From positions 4,193 to 68,192 of the forward strand of contig NW_013657646.1 in the NCBI RefSeq assembly GCF_000142905.1: DNA of 64,000 bases. Reading direction: 5' to 3'. Under the pieces are notes generated by a model. The model had not been told where the DNA came from. It made no database searches and saw only the letters and a list, made by a program, of their open reading frames with translations. Source of the DNA: Thecamonas trahens ATCC 50062 (taxonomy: Eukaryota; Apusozoa; Apusomonadida; Apusomonadidae). Position numbers and translations under genes: made by a program. This document shows positions 40,584 to 51,554 of the stretch, piece by piece (positions within the stretch are counted from its first letter, which is position 1; the number at the start of each line of letters is the position of its first letter).

Positions 40584-43274
40584 TCAGAGGAAGAGCGGGC
40601 CCATGACAAGCGTGATCGTTGCCAACAGCTTGATCAGCACGTGCAGCGACGGGCCGGTCGTGTCCTTGAACGGATCGCCGACCGTGTCGCCTGTCACCGC
40701 TGCTTTGTGCGCCTCCGAGCCCTTGCCACCGTGGACTCCGGTCTCGATGTACTTTTTGGCGTTGTCCCACGCCCCGCCCGCGTTGTTGAAGAAGAGCGAG
40801 CAGAGAATGCCCGTCGTCGTCGCCACCATCAGGAAGCCTGCTAGTGCTTCGGGGCCCAGCAGCGGCGAGCTACAGCCAAACACTCCGCACCCGATCCGGA
40901 AGCTGAACCCGAGCACCAGCGGCGCACACACAGATAGCAGGCCCGGCTTGATCATCTCTCGCAGCGCGGATGCCGCCACAATCGCCACGCACCGCGCGTA
41001 GTCCGGCGACTGGCTGCCATCCATGATCCCTGGTCGCTCCGCAAACTGCCGTCGCACTTCGACCACAACCTTGGCCGCAGAGTTCCCCACCGCTGCCATC
41101 GTCCACGCCGAGAACAGAAAGACGAGCGCCCCGCCAAGGAGCCCACCCACAAACACTGCGGGCTTGGCAAAGTTGACCACATCAAACGCCGTTCCCGAGT
41201 ACTCGGAGATGACGTCCATGAACGCCCGGAAGAGCAGAAAGGCCGCAAGCCCGGCAGAGCCGACCCCGTAGCCCTTGGTCACCGCCTTGGTCACGTTGCC
41301 CATCGCGTCCAGCGAGTCGGTGATCGCGCGCACACGCGCAGGCTGGTGCGACATCTCCACAATCCCGCCCGCATTGTCGGCAATCGGCCCAAACGTGTCC
41401 ATCGCAAGCACGTACACTGCTGTCGACAGCATGCCCATCGTCGCCACCGCTGTCCCGAACAGTCCGCCGCCCGGCAGCGCACGCTCTCCGAGCCCATACG
41501 ACGCCAGAATACCCACAGAAATCGTGAGCGCAGGCAGCGCCGTCGACTCGAGACCCTTGGCCACGCCCATGATGATGTTCGTCCCGTGGCCCGTTGTCGA
41601 TGCCTGCGCAATCGCTCGCACCGGTCCGTACGCATAGTCGGTGTAGAACTGCGTGATGTAGAGGAAGGCAAACGAGACACACACCCCGATGTACGAGCAG
41701 AGCGTGTAGTGCCACCACGCAGATGGGTACGCCTCGCAGTACAGCAGCGAGTAGGTGAGCACAGTCATGGCAAAGACCGCAAGGCCCAGTGAGACCATGT
41801 ACCCACGCTTGAGCACCGCTAGCGGATCCTCCAGCCCGGCCGTAGGATTGCCCGCGCCCGCCGCACTCGACAGCTGCGAACTCGTCTTGACAACCATCAC
41901 ACCTACCGACGACACCACAAGGTCCACAGAGTGCACCACAAGTGGGAAGAACATGAACGAGACCGGCGACTCGAGCGAGAGCTCCTGCGCCAACGTCCCG
42001 CCGATGATCATCGACCCGATGATTTCCGCCGAGATAGACTCGAACAGGTCGGCTCCACGCCCCGCGCAGTCGCCTACGTTATCGCCCACAAGATCCGCAA
42101 TCACCGCAGGATTGCGCGGGTCGTCCTCCGGAATGCTCTGTTCCACCTTGCCCACAAGATCCGCGCCCACGTCCGCAGCCTTGGTGTAGATTCCACCACC
42201 GACCTGTGCAAACAGCGCCACCAGCGACGCCCCAAATCCAAAGCCGGTCATCAGGTGCGGGATTTGGTGCACTGGAAGGGCAGGGTGGAGAATGCGGTTG
42301 ACCACAAAGAGCGAGCAGAGGCCAAAGACCACAAGAATGACCACAAGCAGGCCCGAAAACGCACCGCCGCGGAGCCCGACCTGGATCGCGTCGTTGTACG
42401 ATGCTCGCGCCGCAGCTGCAACACGCAAGTTCGCCCGCACAGCCATCCACATCCCCACATACCCCGAGAGGCCCGAGCACACCGCCCCGACCACAAACGA
42501 CACCGCCGCTGTTGCCGCAAACGTCAGGTTCGACAGCTCCACAGGCTGGACTCGGCCCGCGCTGCTCCCGCTCTCACCCTCACTCCGGACCGCCACAGGC
42601 GCAGGCGGCGGCGGCGGCATGCCGACCGGTGTCACAGACTCGGCCGGCGCCACCGCTGCAGGTCGGAACAGGTACAGCACAAAGACTAGGACCGCCGTCG
42701 CGACCGCAATCTTGGCGATCGCCGTGTACTGGGTCGAGAAAAAACCTTCGGCGCCCTCGCGGATTGCCCGCGCCACTTCTTGCAGCTCCTGTGAGCCTTC
42801 CGGCCGTGCAAGGACCCACAGGCCGAGCCACGCTGCAAACACTGCCGAGCCGACGCAGAGGAGCAGGACAAAGAGCACCACAAACCCGTCCCACGCCGCA
42901 ACCACAAGGCCGAGCACCGCCAGCACCGCCACCAGCACCCCGACCGAGACCACAGCAGACTTGTGGCTCGTCAGCGACGACGCCAGCGCCGCCTGCAACA
43001 TCGTCATCGGCGGCTCGCGCAGATTGAGCAAAAGCCCGCCTTCATCTCCGCTTCCGTCTCCGCCCCCACCAAACCCACCGCCGCCTTCCTCCAGCTCATA
43101 CCCAACAGGCACCGCATCCAGCACCGGATTACCACTATCCGCTCCACCAGCATTGCCACCTCCCAGTCCAACACCACCAGCGCCCATCGCAGTCATCGGC
43201 CCTGGCAGCGGTGGCAGTCCGTTGGAGAGCCCACCGTCCGAGCTCACATCCAGCTCGAGATCAAACGACGACAT
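40584..43274 (-). CDS. H+-translocating vacuolar-type pyrophosphatase, type II (K+-independent)
   Basis: Membrane pyrophosphatase coupling PPi hydrolysis to proton pumping, about 16 TM helices. The catalytic loop KAADVGADLVGKVEQSIPED…IADLVGDNVGDCAGRGADLF lies at about 42058-42205. The cation-selectivity site reads DAMGNVTKAVTKGYGVGSA: a Lys follows GNxT, as in K+-independent (type II, AVP2-like) enzymes, where K+-dependent ones have Ala. IADLVGDNVGD with Leu also agrees with AVP2 as I recall it. The last motif DTVGDPFKDTTGPSLHVLIK is intact. A cytosolic Gly/Asp-rich extension of about 100 residues precedes the first TM, and a Pro-rich luminal loop is inserted near 42560-42640. Start chosen at MSSFDLELD; an earlier Met at 43337 is possible. 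Convergent with carbonic anhydrase, 37 bp between stops. Confidence 0.95.
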   Translation of the reverse strand: MSSFDLELDVSSDGGLSNGLPPLPGPMTAMGAGGVGLGGGNAGGADSGNPVLDAVPVGYELEEGGGGFGGGGDGSGDEGGLLLNLREPPMTMLQAALASSLTSHKSAVVSVGVLVAVLAVLGLVVAAWDGFVVLFVLLLCVGSAVFAAWLGLWVLARPEGSQELQEVARAIREGAEGFFSTQYTAIAKIAVATAVLVFVLYLFRPAAVAPAESVTPVGMPPPPPAPVAVRSEGESGSSAGRVQPVELSNLTFAATAAVSFVVGAVCSGLSGYVGMWMAVRANLRVAAAARASYNDAIQVGLRGGAFSGLLVVILVVFGLCSLFVVNRILHPALPVHQIPHLMTGFGFGASLVALFAQVGGGIYTKAADVGADLVGKVEQSIPEDDPRNPAVIADLVGDNVGDCAGRGADLFESISAEIIGSMIIGGTLAQELSLESPVSFMFFPLVVHSVDLVVSSVGVMVVKTSSQLSSAAGAGNPTAGLEDPLAVLKRGYMVSLGLAVFAMTVLTYSLLYCEAYPSAWWHYTLCSYIGVCVSFAFLYITQFYTDYAYGPVRAIAQASTTGHGTNIIMGVAKGLESTALPALTISVGILASYGLGERALPGGGLFGTAVATMGMLSTAVYVLAMDTFGPIADNAGGIVEMSHQPARVRAITDSLDAMGNVTKAVTKGYGVGSAGLAAFLLFRAFMDVISEYSGTAFDVVNFAKPAVFVGGLLGGALVFLFSAWTMAAVGNSAAKVVVEVRRQFAERPGIMDGSQSPDYARCVAIVAASALREMIKPGLLSVCAPLVLGFSFRIGCGVFGCSSPLLGPEALAGFLMVATTTGILCSLFFNNAGGAWDNAKKYIETGVHGGKGSEAHKAAVTGDTVGDPFKDTTGPSLHVLIKLLATITLVMGPLFL

Positions 43275-43856
43275 AGTGTCCAAGCTCAATTTCACACACT
43301 CAAACCAATCGTGTTCTTGACCGCGCCTTTTCGCCACTCGCCGTCACCAGACTCGTCCGCCTCTTTCGCTTGCCCAGCAGCGTTTTCTTCTGTTGTAAGC
43401 CTTCCTTTTGACTCCAGCTACGACTCCAGCTGGTCGTTTCGTTGTTCACTGACGAAGCGAAACTGTTCCACCGGAAGCGGCAGCACCAAGTTGGGTACAG
43501 GGGAGGGTGGGCAGAGGGTGTGTGACAAGTGTATGGAGAATGGGGGGGTGAGGGGGGTGACAAGACCTCCTTCTATGTGTGGGGGGAGGGAGGGAGAGTG
43601 AGTGAGTGAGGTAGTGGAGAATGGGGCAGAGGGGAGTCGGCCTGCAGTGGCGGGAAAAGGGGCGACACGCAAAGCGGCAGGGGCTCCGACGGGTGACAGG
43701 CGGCAGGGGTCACGGGGGATGGGTGTGTGGATTCGGTGGCTGCGGTGGGTGGGTGGGTGGAGGAGGGGTCGAGTTTTGATGGAGGGCGACAAGCTGATTA
43801 CCCATACCCTATTGCTGATGTAGGTATTGAGAGGGTGTCGGTCTGTGCGCGACCAG
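43275..43856. other. Intergenic region upstream of the pyrophosphatase gene
   Basis: Contains the pyrophosphatase promoter and the 3' flank of the next minus-strand gene. G-rich runs occur near 43540-43600. No gene seen. Confidence 0.5.
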
Positions 43857-46800
43857 CTAGCCAAAGGTGTCGCTGCCGACAAGCGATGAGGTGGCGATGG
43901 AGGCGCGGTGTCGGTGGCCTCGGCGGCGTGTCGACGAGCGCCGACGCAGCGGCGTGCCGGAAGCTGGCGAGTTGCGGCGGCGCTTGCTTACGGACGGCGA
44001 TCGGGACGACCGATTCGATGAGGCGACCCGGGAGCGGGCGGTGCCGAACCGCGGGTCGGAGCCTCCACTTCGGACAAGCGGCGGCTCGCGCGAGGCGAGC
44101 TCGCGGATCCGGCGCTGCTGGGTGGTTAGAATGATTTCCCCTGCCGACGAATGCAGGGCCGACTCGGAGGCTTCGCTGCGGCTACCGTGCAGCTGGCCGA
44201 GGTCATCGCCAGACGGCTCGGTAAAGTCGCGGACCATCCTCGAGCTGGAGCTCGACGACGACTTGAGGTCCTTGGCCATGGTGGGCGGCACGGTGGCAAG
44301 CGGCGATCGCGACCGGGTCGGCGCACTGCTGGAGGTTGATCCCGAGCCGGAGCCCGAGCCCGAGCCACTGAGCAGCGAGAGGCCCGACGAAAACGGCATG
44401 GCGGCGTTGACCGACGAGAGTGACGCAGAGAGGCCCAGCGGGAGGACCGGACGGTGGGCCGAGGGTTCGAGCTCGACAGCATGTGCGGCAGCGACCGCCG
44501 CCCGCTCCCGAGCTCGGGTCCAAGCCGCCAGCACGCAGCCGCCGACACCGACGCACACAAGCACTGCGAGCGTGGTATACGAAAGCTCCGCGCGTGCGGC
44601 ACTGAACAGGCCAGTGGCCACGCCGTAGTTGACGACCGTGACTGCTGCGGCAACAACCATGTTTGCCGCGGTGGCGTAGCTCCGCCAGGCGGCCACAAAC
44701 GGCTGGGTCGAGAGTACACACACTGCCATCAGTAGCAGCGCCGTGACGGTGAGCCCGACCAGGGCGCCGGGTGCGTCGCGGAGCACGCCGCCGCCGAGAC
44801 CGAGCACAAAGTACAAGCCAAACTGGACAAGCTGCCACAGGTACATCCCGCCGCGGTACGGCTGGTACAACATGCCGTACCGGGCTGCTGCTGCGGCAAT
44901 GTCGTCTGCGCTGGCAGCCGGCACCGAAGACGCGCTCCGTGTCGCTGACATCGTCCGCGCCGCCTCGTCCATCAGATCGCGCTTGGTTGGCGCAAAGACG
45001 GCGACGCCTGCCGCACGCAGGCCACGGACCTTGAGTAGGACCCAGACCGGAAGACCGATAGAGTAGGTGACAAAGCCGAGCAGGGCGATGGCAAACATAG
45101 CAATATGTCCGCCGGCGAGACAGGTCATGTCGCGCGAAGCGGCCACAACCCACACACGGCCCTCGGGCTTCTCAACAGGCACGCAGAGGAGAGCCTCGGC
45201 AAAGACTTGGGTAACTGTCATGTACATGATGGTGCCGTAGACAATCGGGGCGCGGATGCGACGGGCGGCGTAGAACGCGCGTCGCCGCGGCCACACTCTC
45301 CGCACCACCGCCATGCATCCGGCCATGACAAGAAGGACCAGGACACAGACCGCGAGCGTGGCATAGAAAACGGCCGAAAACGAGCCGGGCAGGCCCTGAC
45401 AGCCGGGGCGGACCGACCGAAAGTCGAGGGCAACGACCGAGAGAATCTCGTAGAGCAACGAGAGCGAGCCGGTCATCGACGCAGCATTGGTCTTGGCCAC
45501 TGTGTAGAGGATGATGACGCCAAGCAGGAGCTGGACAGCCAGAGTCAGCGGTTTGTCGCGAAGCAGGACAGCACCGACCACAAAGAGGCCGCAGAAGACG
45601 ACGTTGGCCAAGATGAGGGTGACAAAAACCGACGCGGATGACCCACACGGCATGCATGCCGCGCCGAGCTTGTAGTAGCCGGCTGCACAATCGGCACAGG
45701 CCGACCCTGTGTAGCCGGCGCCACAAGACGCCTTTCGCCCGCCAGGACACCGCCGCCGGGCAGGCTCGGAGCATGCAATGACGTACGCGGCGTCTTCTGC
45801 CTCGATCCAATGACCTGACAGCGCCCAGACCCGGTAGCCGCCAGGACAATCGCCACCGCCGGGACACGGCTTGCACTGGTCACCGCGACCAAAGGTGCCC
45901 TCAACCGGACAGTCGTTGGTGAAGAACATGTCACCAAACTCGGTAAAGACGCCGGTGACCGGGTCGCGGAGCGTGATGGTCTTGTACCCGGCCGTGGACA
46001 CCGGCGGCGCATCAAGCAGAAGCAGCGAGCCATCGGGGGCAAACGTGACGTTGGCGCTGGCACCAGGCAGCGCGTCGGCAACCTGGACAATGAGGCGCGA
46101 GTGCAGAAACTTGCCAGCGAACCGGAGCAGCGTGCCATCGAGCGGCGAGACCCGCGGCGAGTAGTTGGTGATGGCTGGCCAGCTGACCGGGTAGCCGCCA
46201 AGAACCAAGCTGGAGGAGAGCTGGGCAGTTGGCGCAGTGTCCGGAAGGGCTGCGCCGGCAGCAGCGTAGCCTCGGGCGGTCGAGGCCGCGGCGTCCACGG
46301 TAGCGACCAAGTCAAAGACGATGCCGTTGTCGAGAGCGACCGAGGCCGAGAGCGCGACGCAAACTGGGATGCCTGTGGCCCACGCCGGCGAGTCGGCGCC
46401 AAAGACAAGGCTCAACTGGGTCTTGGCGTCAAGTCTCGTCAGCGCTGCCGAGTCGAGCAGGACCGGTGCGATGGGGACGTCGTCAGCAGCGGCGTCGCCA
46501 AGCAGGAACCGGACCGCCGGATGTGAGGCCTCGACGACGACGGTGACCGAGGCCTGGACAGCCGGATCGGACGTCCAAGGCGCTGAAGCGAGGCCAACAG
46601 AGGTGCACACAACATGGCCGGCCTGCGAGACAATGCCGACCGGTGTGACGGCCAGCGACGGGAGCGAGGTGCCGGGCGTGGGGAAGGGTGGCATGACACC
46701 CGGAGGGTAGATCGGCATGCCAAGGACGATGCCGACCGGCGTGGCGTCAGAGACATGGACTGCAACCGAGCCGGTGGGCATGCTGGCGTATGCAGGATCC

Positions 46801-48197
46801 TTGGAGACCGGCGGATTAAGAACAAGGGCGAGGACGGCGAGGTCCTCTCCGGCAAAGTTATCGCTCGGGGCGGAGAGGACAAGCGACTGGAAGATGTTGA
46901 AGTTGGCGGCGGTAAAGACAAGCGGGGCCGCCGGCGTGAGGACAGCAGTGCCGGCAGCGTTGGGGCCGATCGAGAACGAAATGGAGACGTCAGCGCTTGG
47001 CGGGACAGAGAGCTGGACAAGGAACTGAAGCTGCGAGCCTTCAGCGAGCAGGAGCGGCTCGCCACCGGGAGCCACCTCAGACTTTGTCAGCGCGTCGACA
47101 ACAACAATGTGCGCTGATTTGGCACCCCATGATCCCGAGAGTGGGGGCGAAGGGTTGCTCACGGCGCCAGACGTGCCGGCGGCATTAGTGACTGCCGGAC
47201 TTCCAGTCGGTGTGATTACAGAGACGCCCGGCTTCATCGGAGAGGTGGCATCGGCTGACGAGACGTTGACAACCAAGGCTGCGCCGTCGGCAGACCACAC
47301 ACCCGAGATAGCGGTCCCGAGCGCAGCGACCAACGAGACGCCTGGCTCCTTGTCGCTTGAAGAGACGGAGAACGCCTTGCCAAGCGCGGTGGCGGTCGAC
47401 ATGTCGGGCGTATTGGTCGCCTCGGAAAAGTAGAGGGTGAGCGTGTCTCCCACGCCCAACACCGTGTCCCCGTTGTCTGGATCGTTGGCCACCACCAATT
47501 TGAGCCCTGGTGTCATGCCAAGGACTCCTGGCTTTGGTGGCGCCGGACTAGGAGCCGGGGCCACTGTTGGGGCAGGGGTCGGGGCCGGAGACGGGGCCAT
47601 TGTCGGGGTCGGGCTAGGAGCCGGGGTCGGGGCCGGTGATGGGGCCACTGTTGGAGCCGGGGTCGGGGCCGGAGACGGGGCCATTGTCGGGGTCGGGCTA
47701 GGAGCCGGAGTCGGGGCCGGTGATGGGGCCATTGTCGGGGTCGGGCTAGGAGCCGGGGTCGGGGCCGGTGATGGGGCCATTGTCGGGGTCGGGCTAGGAG
47801 CCGGGGTCGGGGCCGGTGATGGGGCCACTGTTGGAGCCGGAGTCGGGGCCGGTGATGGGGCCATTGTCGGGGTCGGGCTAGGAGCCGGGGTCGGGGCCGG
47901 TGATGGGGCCATTGTCGGGGTCGGGCTAGGAGCCGGGGTCGGGGACGGGAACGGAGCCGGGACCGGAGCTGGTGATGGGGCCATTGTCGGGGTCGGGCTA
48001 GGAGCCGGGGTCGGGGCCGGGACCGGAGCTGGTGTCGGGGCCGGGGACGGGGCTGGGACCGGAGCCGGTGACGGGGCCATTGTCGGGGACGGGACGGTAC
48101 CCGTGGAACTCTGGCCATCGACACAGTGGCCAAGCAAGGCCGGAAGAAGGAAGAAGGCGAGAAACAGAGTGCAACAACCTGTTGACAACGTCGTCAT
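43857..48197 (-). CDS. Multi-TM receptor-like protein with arabinogalactan-like stalk and Ig-like ectodomain
   Basis: 1446 residues in one intact frame. Signal peptide ([20 protein letters not shown]), then about 170 residues of Ser-Pro/Ala-Pro/Thr-Pro repeats, then SbsA-like Ig segments ([17 protein letters not shown] …) and further beta-rich domains. The Cys-rich module reads [20 protein letters not shown] … [20 protein letters not shown] and is followed by about nine TM helices with [12 protein letters not shown] and [12 protein letters not shown] loops, as in the 19081-22970 protein. The C-terminal cytoplasmic tail of about 200 residues is Ser/Arg-rich. This is the cleanest example of the shared chassis. 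A surface receptor or channel is inferred; I know of no named family with this order. Confidence 0.85.
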   Translation of the reverse strand: MTTLSTGCCTLFLAFFLLPALLGHCVDGQSSTGTVPSPTMAPSPAPVPAPSPAPTPAPVPAPTPAPSPTPTMAPSPAPVPAPFPSPTPAPSPTPTMAPSPAPTPAPSPTPTMAPSPAPTPAPTVAPSPAPTPAPSPTPTMAPSPAPTPAPSPTPTMAPSPAPTPAPSPTPTMAPSPAPTPAPTVAPSPAPTPAPSPTPTMAPSPAPTPAPTVAPAPSPAPPKPGVLGMTPGLKLVVANDPDNGDTVLGVGDTLTLYFSEATNTPDMSTATALGKAFSVSSSDKEPGVSLVAALGTAISGVWSADGAALVVNVSSADATSPMKPGVSVITPTGSPAVTNAAGTSGAVSNPSPPLSGSWGAKSAHIVVVDALTKSEVAPGGEPLLLAEGSQLQFLVQLSVPPSADVSISFSIGPNAAGTAVLTPAAPLVFTAANFNIFQSLVLSAPSDNFAGEDLAVLALVLNPPVSKDPAYASMPTGSVAVHVSDATPVGIVLGMPIYPPGVMPPFPTPGTSLPSLAVTPVGIVSQAGHVVCTSVGLASAPWTSDPAVQASVTVVVEASHPAVRFLLGDAAADDVPIAPVLLDSAALTRLDAKTQLSLVFGADSPAWATGIPVCVALSASVALDNGIVFDLVATVDAAASTARGYAAAGAALPDTAPTAQLSSSLVLGGYPVSWPAITNYSPRVSPLDGTLLRFAGKFLHSRLIVQVADALPGASANVTFAPDGSLLLLDAPPVSTAGYKTITLRDPVTGVFTEFGDMFFTNDCPVEGTFGRGDQCKPCPGGGDCPGGYRVWALSGHWIEAEDAAYVIACSEPARRRCPGGRKASCGAGYTGSACADCAAGYYKLGAACMPCGSSASVFVTLILANVVFCGLFVVGAVLLRDKPLTLAVQLLLGVIILYTVAKTNAASMTGSLSLLYEILSVVALDFRSVRPGCQGLPGSFSAVFYATLAVCVLVLLVMAGCMAVVRRVWPRRRAFYAARRIRAPIVYGTIMYMTVTQVFAEALLCVPVEKPEGRVWVVAASRDMTCLAGGHIAMFAIALLGFVTYSIGLPVWVLLKVRGLRAAGVAVFAPTKRDLMDEAARTMSATRSASSVPAASADDIAAAAARYGMLYQPYRGGMYLWQLVQFGLYFVLGLGGGVLRDAPGALVGLTVTALLLMAVCVLSTQPFVAAWRSYATAANMVVAAAVTVVNYGVATGLFSAARAELSYTTLAVLVCVGVGGCVLAAWTRARERAAVAAAHAVELEPSAHRPVLPLGLSASLSSVNAAMPFSSGLSLLSGSGSGSGSGSTSSSAPTRSRSPLATVPPTMAKDLKSSSSSSSRMVRDFTEPSGDDLGQLHGSRSEASESALHSSAGEIILTTQQRRIRELASREPPLVRSGGSDPRFGTARSRVASSNRSSRSPSVSKRRRNSPASGTPLRRRSSTRRRGHRHRASIATSSLVGSDTFG
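47560..48085 (-). repeat. 48-bp coding minisatellite (arabinogalactan-like stalk)
   Basis: Units of 48 bp encode 16 residues ([16 protein letters not shown]), with some units shortened or carrying TVAPSPAP. Dispersed S-P, A-P and T-P dipeptides are the plant arabinogalactan-protein glycomodule. Confidence 0.9.
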
Positions 48198-48296
48198 AAT
48201 GCACGGTTGGTGTGCTCGGACGGAACAAGTACGGACGCGGTTGAAGGAGAGGTGGGGGGGGGGGGGTGGGGGGGGGAGGGAGGAGACACAGACACT

Positions 48297-48396
48297 NNNN
48301 NNNNNNNNNNNNNNNNNNNNNNNNNNNNNNNNNNNNNNNNNNNNNNNNNNNNNNNNNNNNNNNNNNNNNNNNNNNNNNNNNNNNNNNNNNNNNNNN
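48297..48396. other. Assembly gap, 100 N
   Basis: Exactly 100 N, the usual placeholder for a gap of unknown size, flanked by G-rich low-complexity sequence that probably caused it. Confidence 0.99.
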
Positions 48397-48856
48397 GTGC
48401 ACGGCCCTGGGTGGAGGGAGCCAACCAGACACTCTATCGACTGATGCGTATGATATATCAGAGAGTGAGAGGTTGGCCCAAGAGAGGGGAGAGGGCGGGA
48501 AGGGGAGAGGGCGCGGGAAGGGGAGGGGGGGGGGGGAGATAGGTGTGCGTACGCGTCGGGTCTGCTAAGGACGGCAAACGTGACAAAGAGTCAACGGAAT
48601 GCGGAGGAGATTGGATTTCCCCCCCAAAAAAAAACGGAACAGCGACTTTGGGTGGAATGCCAATTAAGCAGCCTGATGCGGGCGGTGTTGATGCGGGCGT
48701 GGATGTGCAAACCGGGAGATGAAAGGTAAAGTGTGGGATGATCAGAAAGTGAACATCAGCTGAGCTTGGTGTGGGAGTGCCGGGTGGGCAGGGTGGGTGC
48801 GGTGTGGGTCGAGGTTGCCACGGTGCCGGGCGGGGCTGCTGAACTTGACCAGATTG

Positions 48857-49080
48857 GCTTGATCGACGACAGAGCGTGCAGGGTGGGATGGTCAAGGCTG
48901 TACCGTCACGATGCGGCTTTAGCGGCGGCAGGACCACATGTCAGATGTGTATCCACACCCCACCTGCTTGATCGACGACAGAGCGTGCAGGGTGGGATGG
49001 TCAAGGCTGTACCGTCACGATGCGGCTTTAGCGGCGGCAGGACCACATGTCAGATGTGTATCCACACCCCACCTGCTTGA
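48857..49080. repeat. 109-bp tandem duplication
   Basis: A unit starting ttgatcgacgacagagcgtg occurs at about 48858 and again 109 bp on, with a third partial start (cttgatcg) at 49076. The two full copies look identical. Confidence 0.9.
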
Positions 49081-49401
49081 TCGTCGACGGTATCAGCCGC
49101 GCTCTACCCATGTTGCTCATATCAGAGCTTTCGAGCCAAAGGCAGCCTCCCTAGGCCGGCTATGGCCTCATCACACACCAACCATTCCCAGCCAACCAAC
49201 CAGACATCCATTCCTATCCCTTATTAATCTCAGGCGGGCGATCAGGCCAACGATCGAAGCGATCTCACCCGCGCGCTGGCGACGGTGTGGACGAACGCGT
49301 GGAGCGCCCAATTGAAAATTGCGGCCATCAATCATGGCGCCAAAGCTGGGTGTGCCGACGGTCAAGGGCAGGGGCACACCGCACTCTCGGCAGGTCGAGT
49401 C

Positions 49402-49962
49402 ATGAGCACAGCCGACGCACCGACCCCAACCCGTGGTGACGGCGTCAAGTCTCTGTTTACGCGCGCTGCTTCAACCGCCACACCAGGCGCAGCCCGTCCC
49501 GAGAGCCGACTGCTGGCGACGGCGAGTACGGCGACTCCGGCAAAGTCGACGACGACGACGACGGCGGCTGGTCCTGGTGCGGGCGCTACTGCCACTCCGC
49601 GGCATCTGATCCGGGCGCTCTCGCAGTCTCCGTCGAGCATCGATCCGGTGTCAAAGCAGCTGATGCCCGACTCACCATCGCATGCCGCAGGTGCACTGGC
49701 GGCCGAGGCGAGGCAGATCCGCGCCTCGTTGGAGGAGATCCGGGCTCGGGCGGCGGCGGTGCGGGCCAAGAGCTCGAGCGGGCGATCGAGTGCCGAGAGC
49801 GCGGCGCGGCGAGCTGGAAACCATAGCCAGCTGACCGTGACTGTGACGCCCAAGCAGATGGCTGCCATTGTCGGCATCTCTGTCCTGGTCCTCTGGCTCG
49901 TCCTCAAGTGGCTCGCGTCGATCATCGCTCCGGCCAGCCAGCCCTACTTCCGCGCCTCTTAG
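49402..49962 (+). CDS. Tail-anchored membrane protein, unrecognised
   Basis: 186 residues from MSTADAPTPTRGDG. The first 100 are Ala/Thr/Ser-rich and disordered; ALAAEARQIRASLEEIRARA forms a short coiled coil; a single C-terminal TM helix (AAIVGISVLVLWLVLKWLAS) is followed by about twelve residues. Coiled coil plus tail anchor recalls SNARE-like or ER/Golgi tail-anchored proteins, but a full SNARE motif is not visible. Earlier in-frame Met codons exist from 49285. Confidence 0.65.
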   Translation: MSTADAPTPTRGDGVKSLFTRAASTATPGAARPESRLLATASTATPAKSTTTTTAAGPGAGATATPRHLIRALSQSPSSIDPVSKQLMPDSPSHAAGALAAEARQIRASLEEIRARAAAVRAKSSSGRSSAESAARRAGNHSQLTVTVTPKQMAAIVGISVLVLWLVLKWLASIIAPASQPYFRAS

Positions 49963-50132
49963 CCGAACACGGTCCGGCAGCGTCTGCTTGAACCGACTGG
50001 CGCAAGGCCTCGCTTTGTGCGTCGAAGCCGATGGCGGCGGTCGCCAGCGCGCGCGAGGCCTTGGTGTACCCTTTGTAAAGACACTCTACACCCGCGCAGC
50101 CTTCTTCATTGCGTCCTTCCTGCTCTGCAGCA

Positions 50133-51341
50133 TCAGGCCGTGGCAAACTCCTTGACCATTTCGTAGAGGGTGACGGTGGCGGCCATGGTCGGGGCGAGAA
50201 AGCCGACCCGGCCGGGGATGCCCTTGGCGAAGACCCGCCAGCCCTCGTTGGCGACCATGGCGGCGACGTAGGCGCGAAAGGCCGAGAGTGACGAGATCGG
50301 CGAGACCACGGCTGTCGAGGCCTGGACCCGGGTCTTGATGACATCGAGAGGGTTGGTTGCAGCGCCGGCGATTGCGCCGCCGACCGCGCCGGCTGCCGCA
50401 TGGATGAGCGGTCGGTCCTCCATGGCAGCGCACGGCTGGTCGGGAGGATGGAGGAGCGCATAGCCGGCGTCGCGGAGCCAGGCGTAGATGGCCCAGAACA
50501 TGGCCGACTCGATGCCGTACGTGGCCACGGTCAGAGTGTAGCCGCGCATGAGGCCCGCGACGCCCTGCGTCCGGACAATGTCCGCGGCGATGGCGGCCGT
50601 GCTACTGGCCGGGCGGCCGGCAGCGGCGGCGGTGACGAGCCGGACGGTAATGACATCAAACGGAACGATGACGAGGTTGGACGCGGCCTCGGCAATGAGC
50701 GCCGACGCGCCGTGGGCCGCCGGCGAGGCAAAGCCGGCGCTGAGCAGGCCCTCCTTGAGGAGCTCGAGCGTCGGGTAGTAGACCAGATCGACGACATAGG
50801 CGCCGACAAGAGAGGGCGCGTACCCACGCCACAGCGATCGCGGCGACGTCCGAGCCATGGCCGCCATGGTTCCGAGGAGCGGTGGCGGGCGGCCGTGCGC
50901 CGTCTGCTGCAGCGTCTTGACGACATCAAACGGGTGGAAGATGGTAAGCAGCGTGCCCGTGGCCACGGCACCGGCCGAGAAGAACTTGGTCTTGTCCAGA
51001 TCCGACCACACCCGCGATACCACTGTCGGCCGGCCGCTCTCGTCGGCCATCGCCTCCAAAGCGGTCGCCTCGACAGCCATCGCTGCGGCAGTGGTAGCGG
51101 CGGCCGACTCAATCGTCGCGCCGTCTGTCGCCATGCTCGGGGCGCTACCGCCCGGAATAGCACTCACTTGAGGGAGCACAGCCGCAGGAGCCGTGCTCAT
51201 TGTCTCATCCACCGCTACCCTGAGTTTCGACTCTGGACTGGTCGCTGACCTGGTGTGGGAGGTGCTGAGAGGAGTGCACGTCGCGCCGTCCAGTGAGCGG
51301 CGGGATGTCGCGTCGAGTCCGAGAACCATGCCCTTGTCCAT
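50133..51341 (-). CDS. Mitochondrial carrier, SLC25A44-like
   Basis: Three SLC25 repeats with Px(D/E)xx(K/R) motifs: HPFDVVKTLQQ, VPFDVITVRLV and NPLDVIKTRVQ. The first repeat is preceded by VWSDLDKTKFFSAGA; a W..LDKTKF lead-in is a feature I associate with the SLC25A44 (branched-chain amino acid carrier) group. The second signature departs from the basic residue at the last position. An N-terminal extension of up to 110 residues, Ala/Thr/Ser-rich, precedes the first helix; starts at 51341 (MDKGMVLGLD) and 51200 (MSTAPAAVLPQV) both fit. Substrate assignment is tentative; membership in the carrier family is firm. Confidence 0.8.
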   Translation of the reverse strand: MDKGMVLGLDATSRRSLDGATCTPLSTSHTRSATSPESKLRVAVDETMSTAPAAVLPQVSAIPGGSAPSMATDGATIESAAATTAAAMAVEATALEAMADESGRPTVVSRVWSDLDKTKFFSAGAVATGTLLTIFHPFDVVKTLQQTAHGRPPPLLGTMAAMARTSPRSLWRGYAPSLVGAYVVDLVYYPTLELLKEGLLSAGFASPAAHGASALIAEAASNLVIVPFDVITVRLVTAAAAGRPASSTAAIAADIVRTQGVAGLMRGYTLTVATYGIESAMFWAIYAWLRDAGYALLHPPDQPCAAMEDRPLIHAAAGAVGGAIAGAATNPLDVIKTRVQASTAVVSPISSLSAFRAYVAAMVANEGWRVFAKGIPGRVGFLAPTMAATVTLYEMVKEFATA

Positions 51342-51554
51342 GGGGAGGGAGGGGGCAGTTCTGGGGGCAGATTTGCGTTTATGCAGCTGCCGAGGGGGCA
51401 GCAGATGTGCGTGGCGGCTGTATAATGGCGTGATATCGCCTGCAGCCGGGCGATGAGGCAAGGGCCTTGCCCGCAGGGCGCCGATTGGAGTATGTGCACG
51501 GTAAAGGAGGAAAGAGCAGAGAGGTCGGAGAGGGTTGAGGGCGGTGGAGCCAGC

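Larger units (their letters stand above)
48198..49401. other. Intergenic region containing an assembly gap and repeats
   Basis: Poly-G-rich sequence borders both sides of the gap (48253-48280 and 48520-48538). Apart from the 109-bp tandem duplication at 48857-49080 I see no gene. Part may be promoter for the receptor gene on the left. Confidence 0.5.

Noticed and set aside
47437-48444. Plus-strand GVGAGDG-rich frame running through the N gap
   Set aside because: Antisense to the AP/SP repeat; includes unknown bases.
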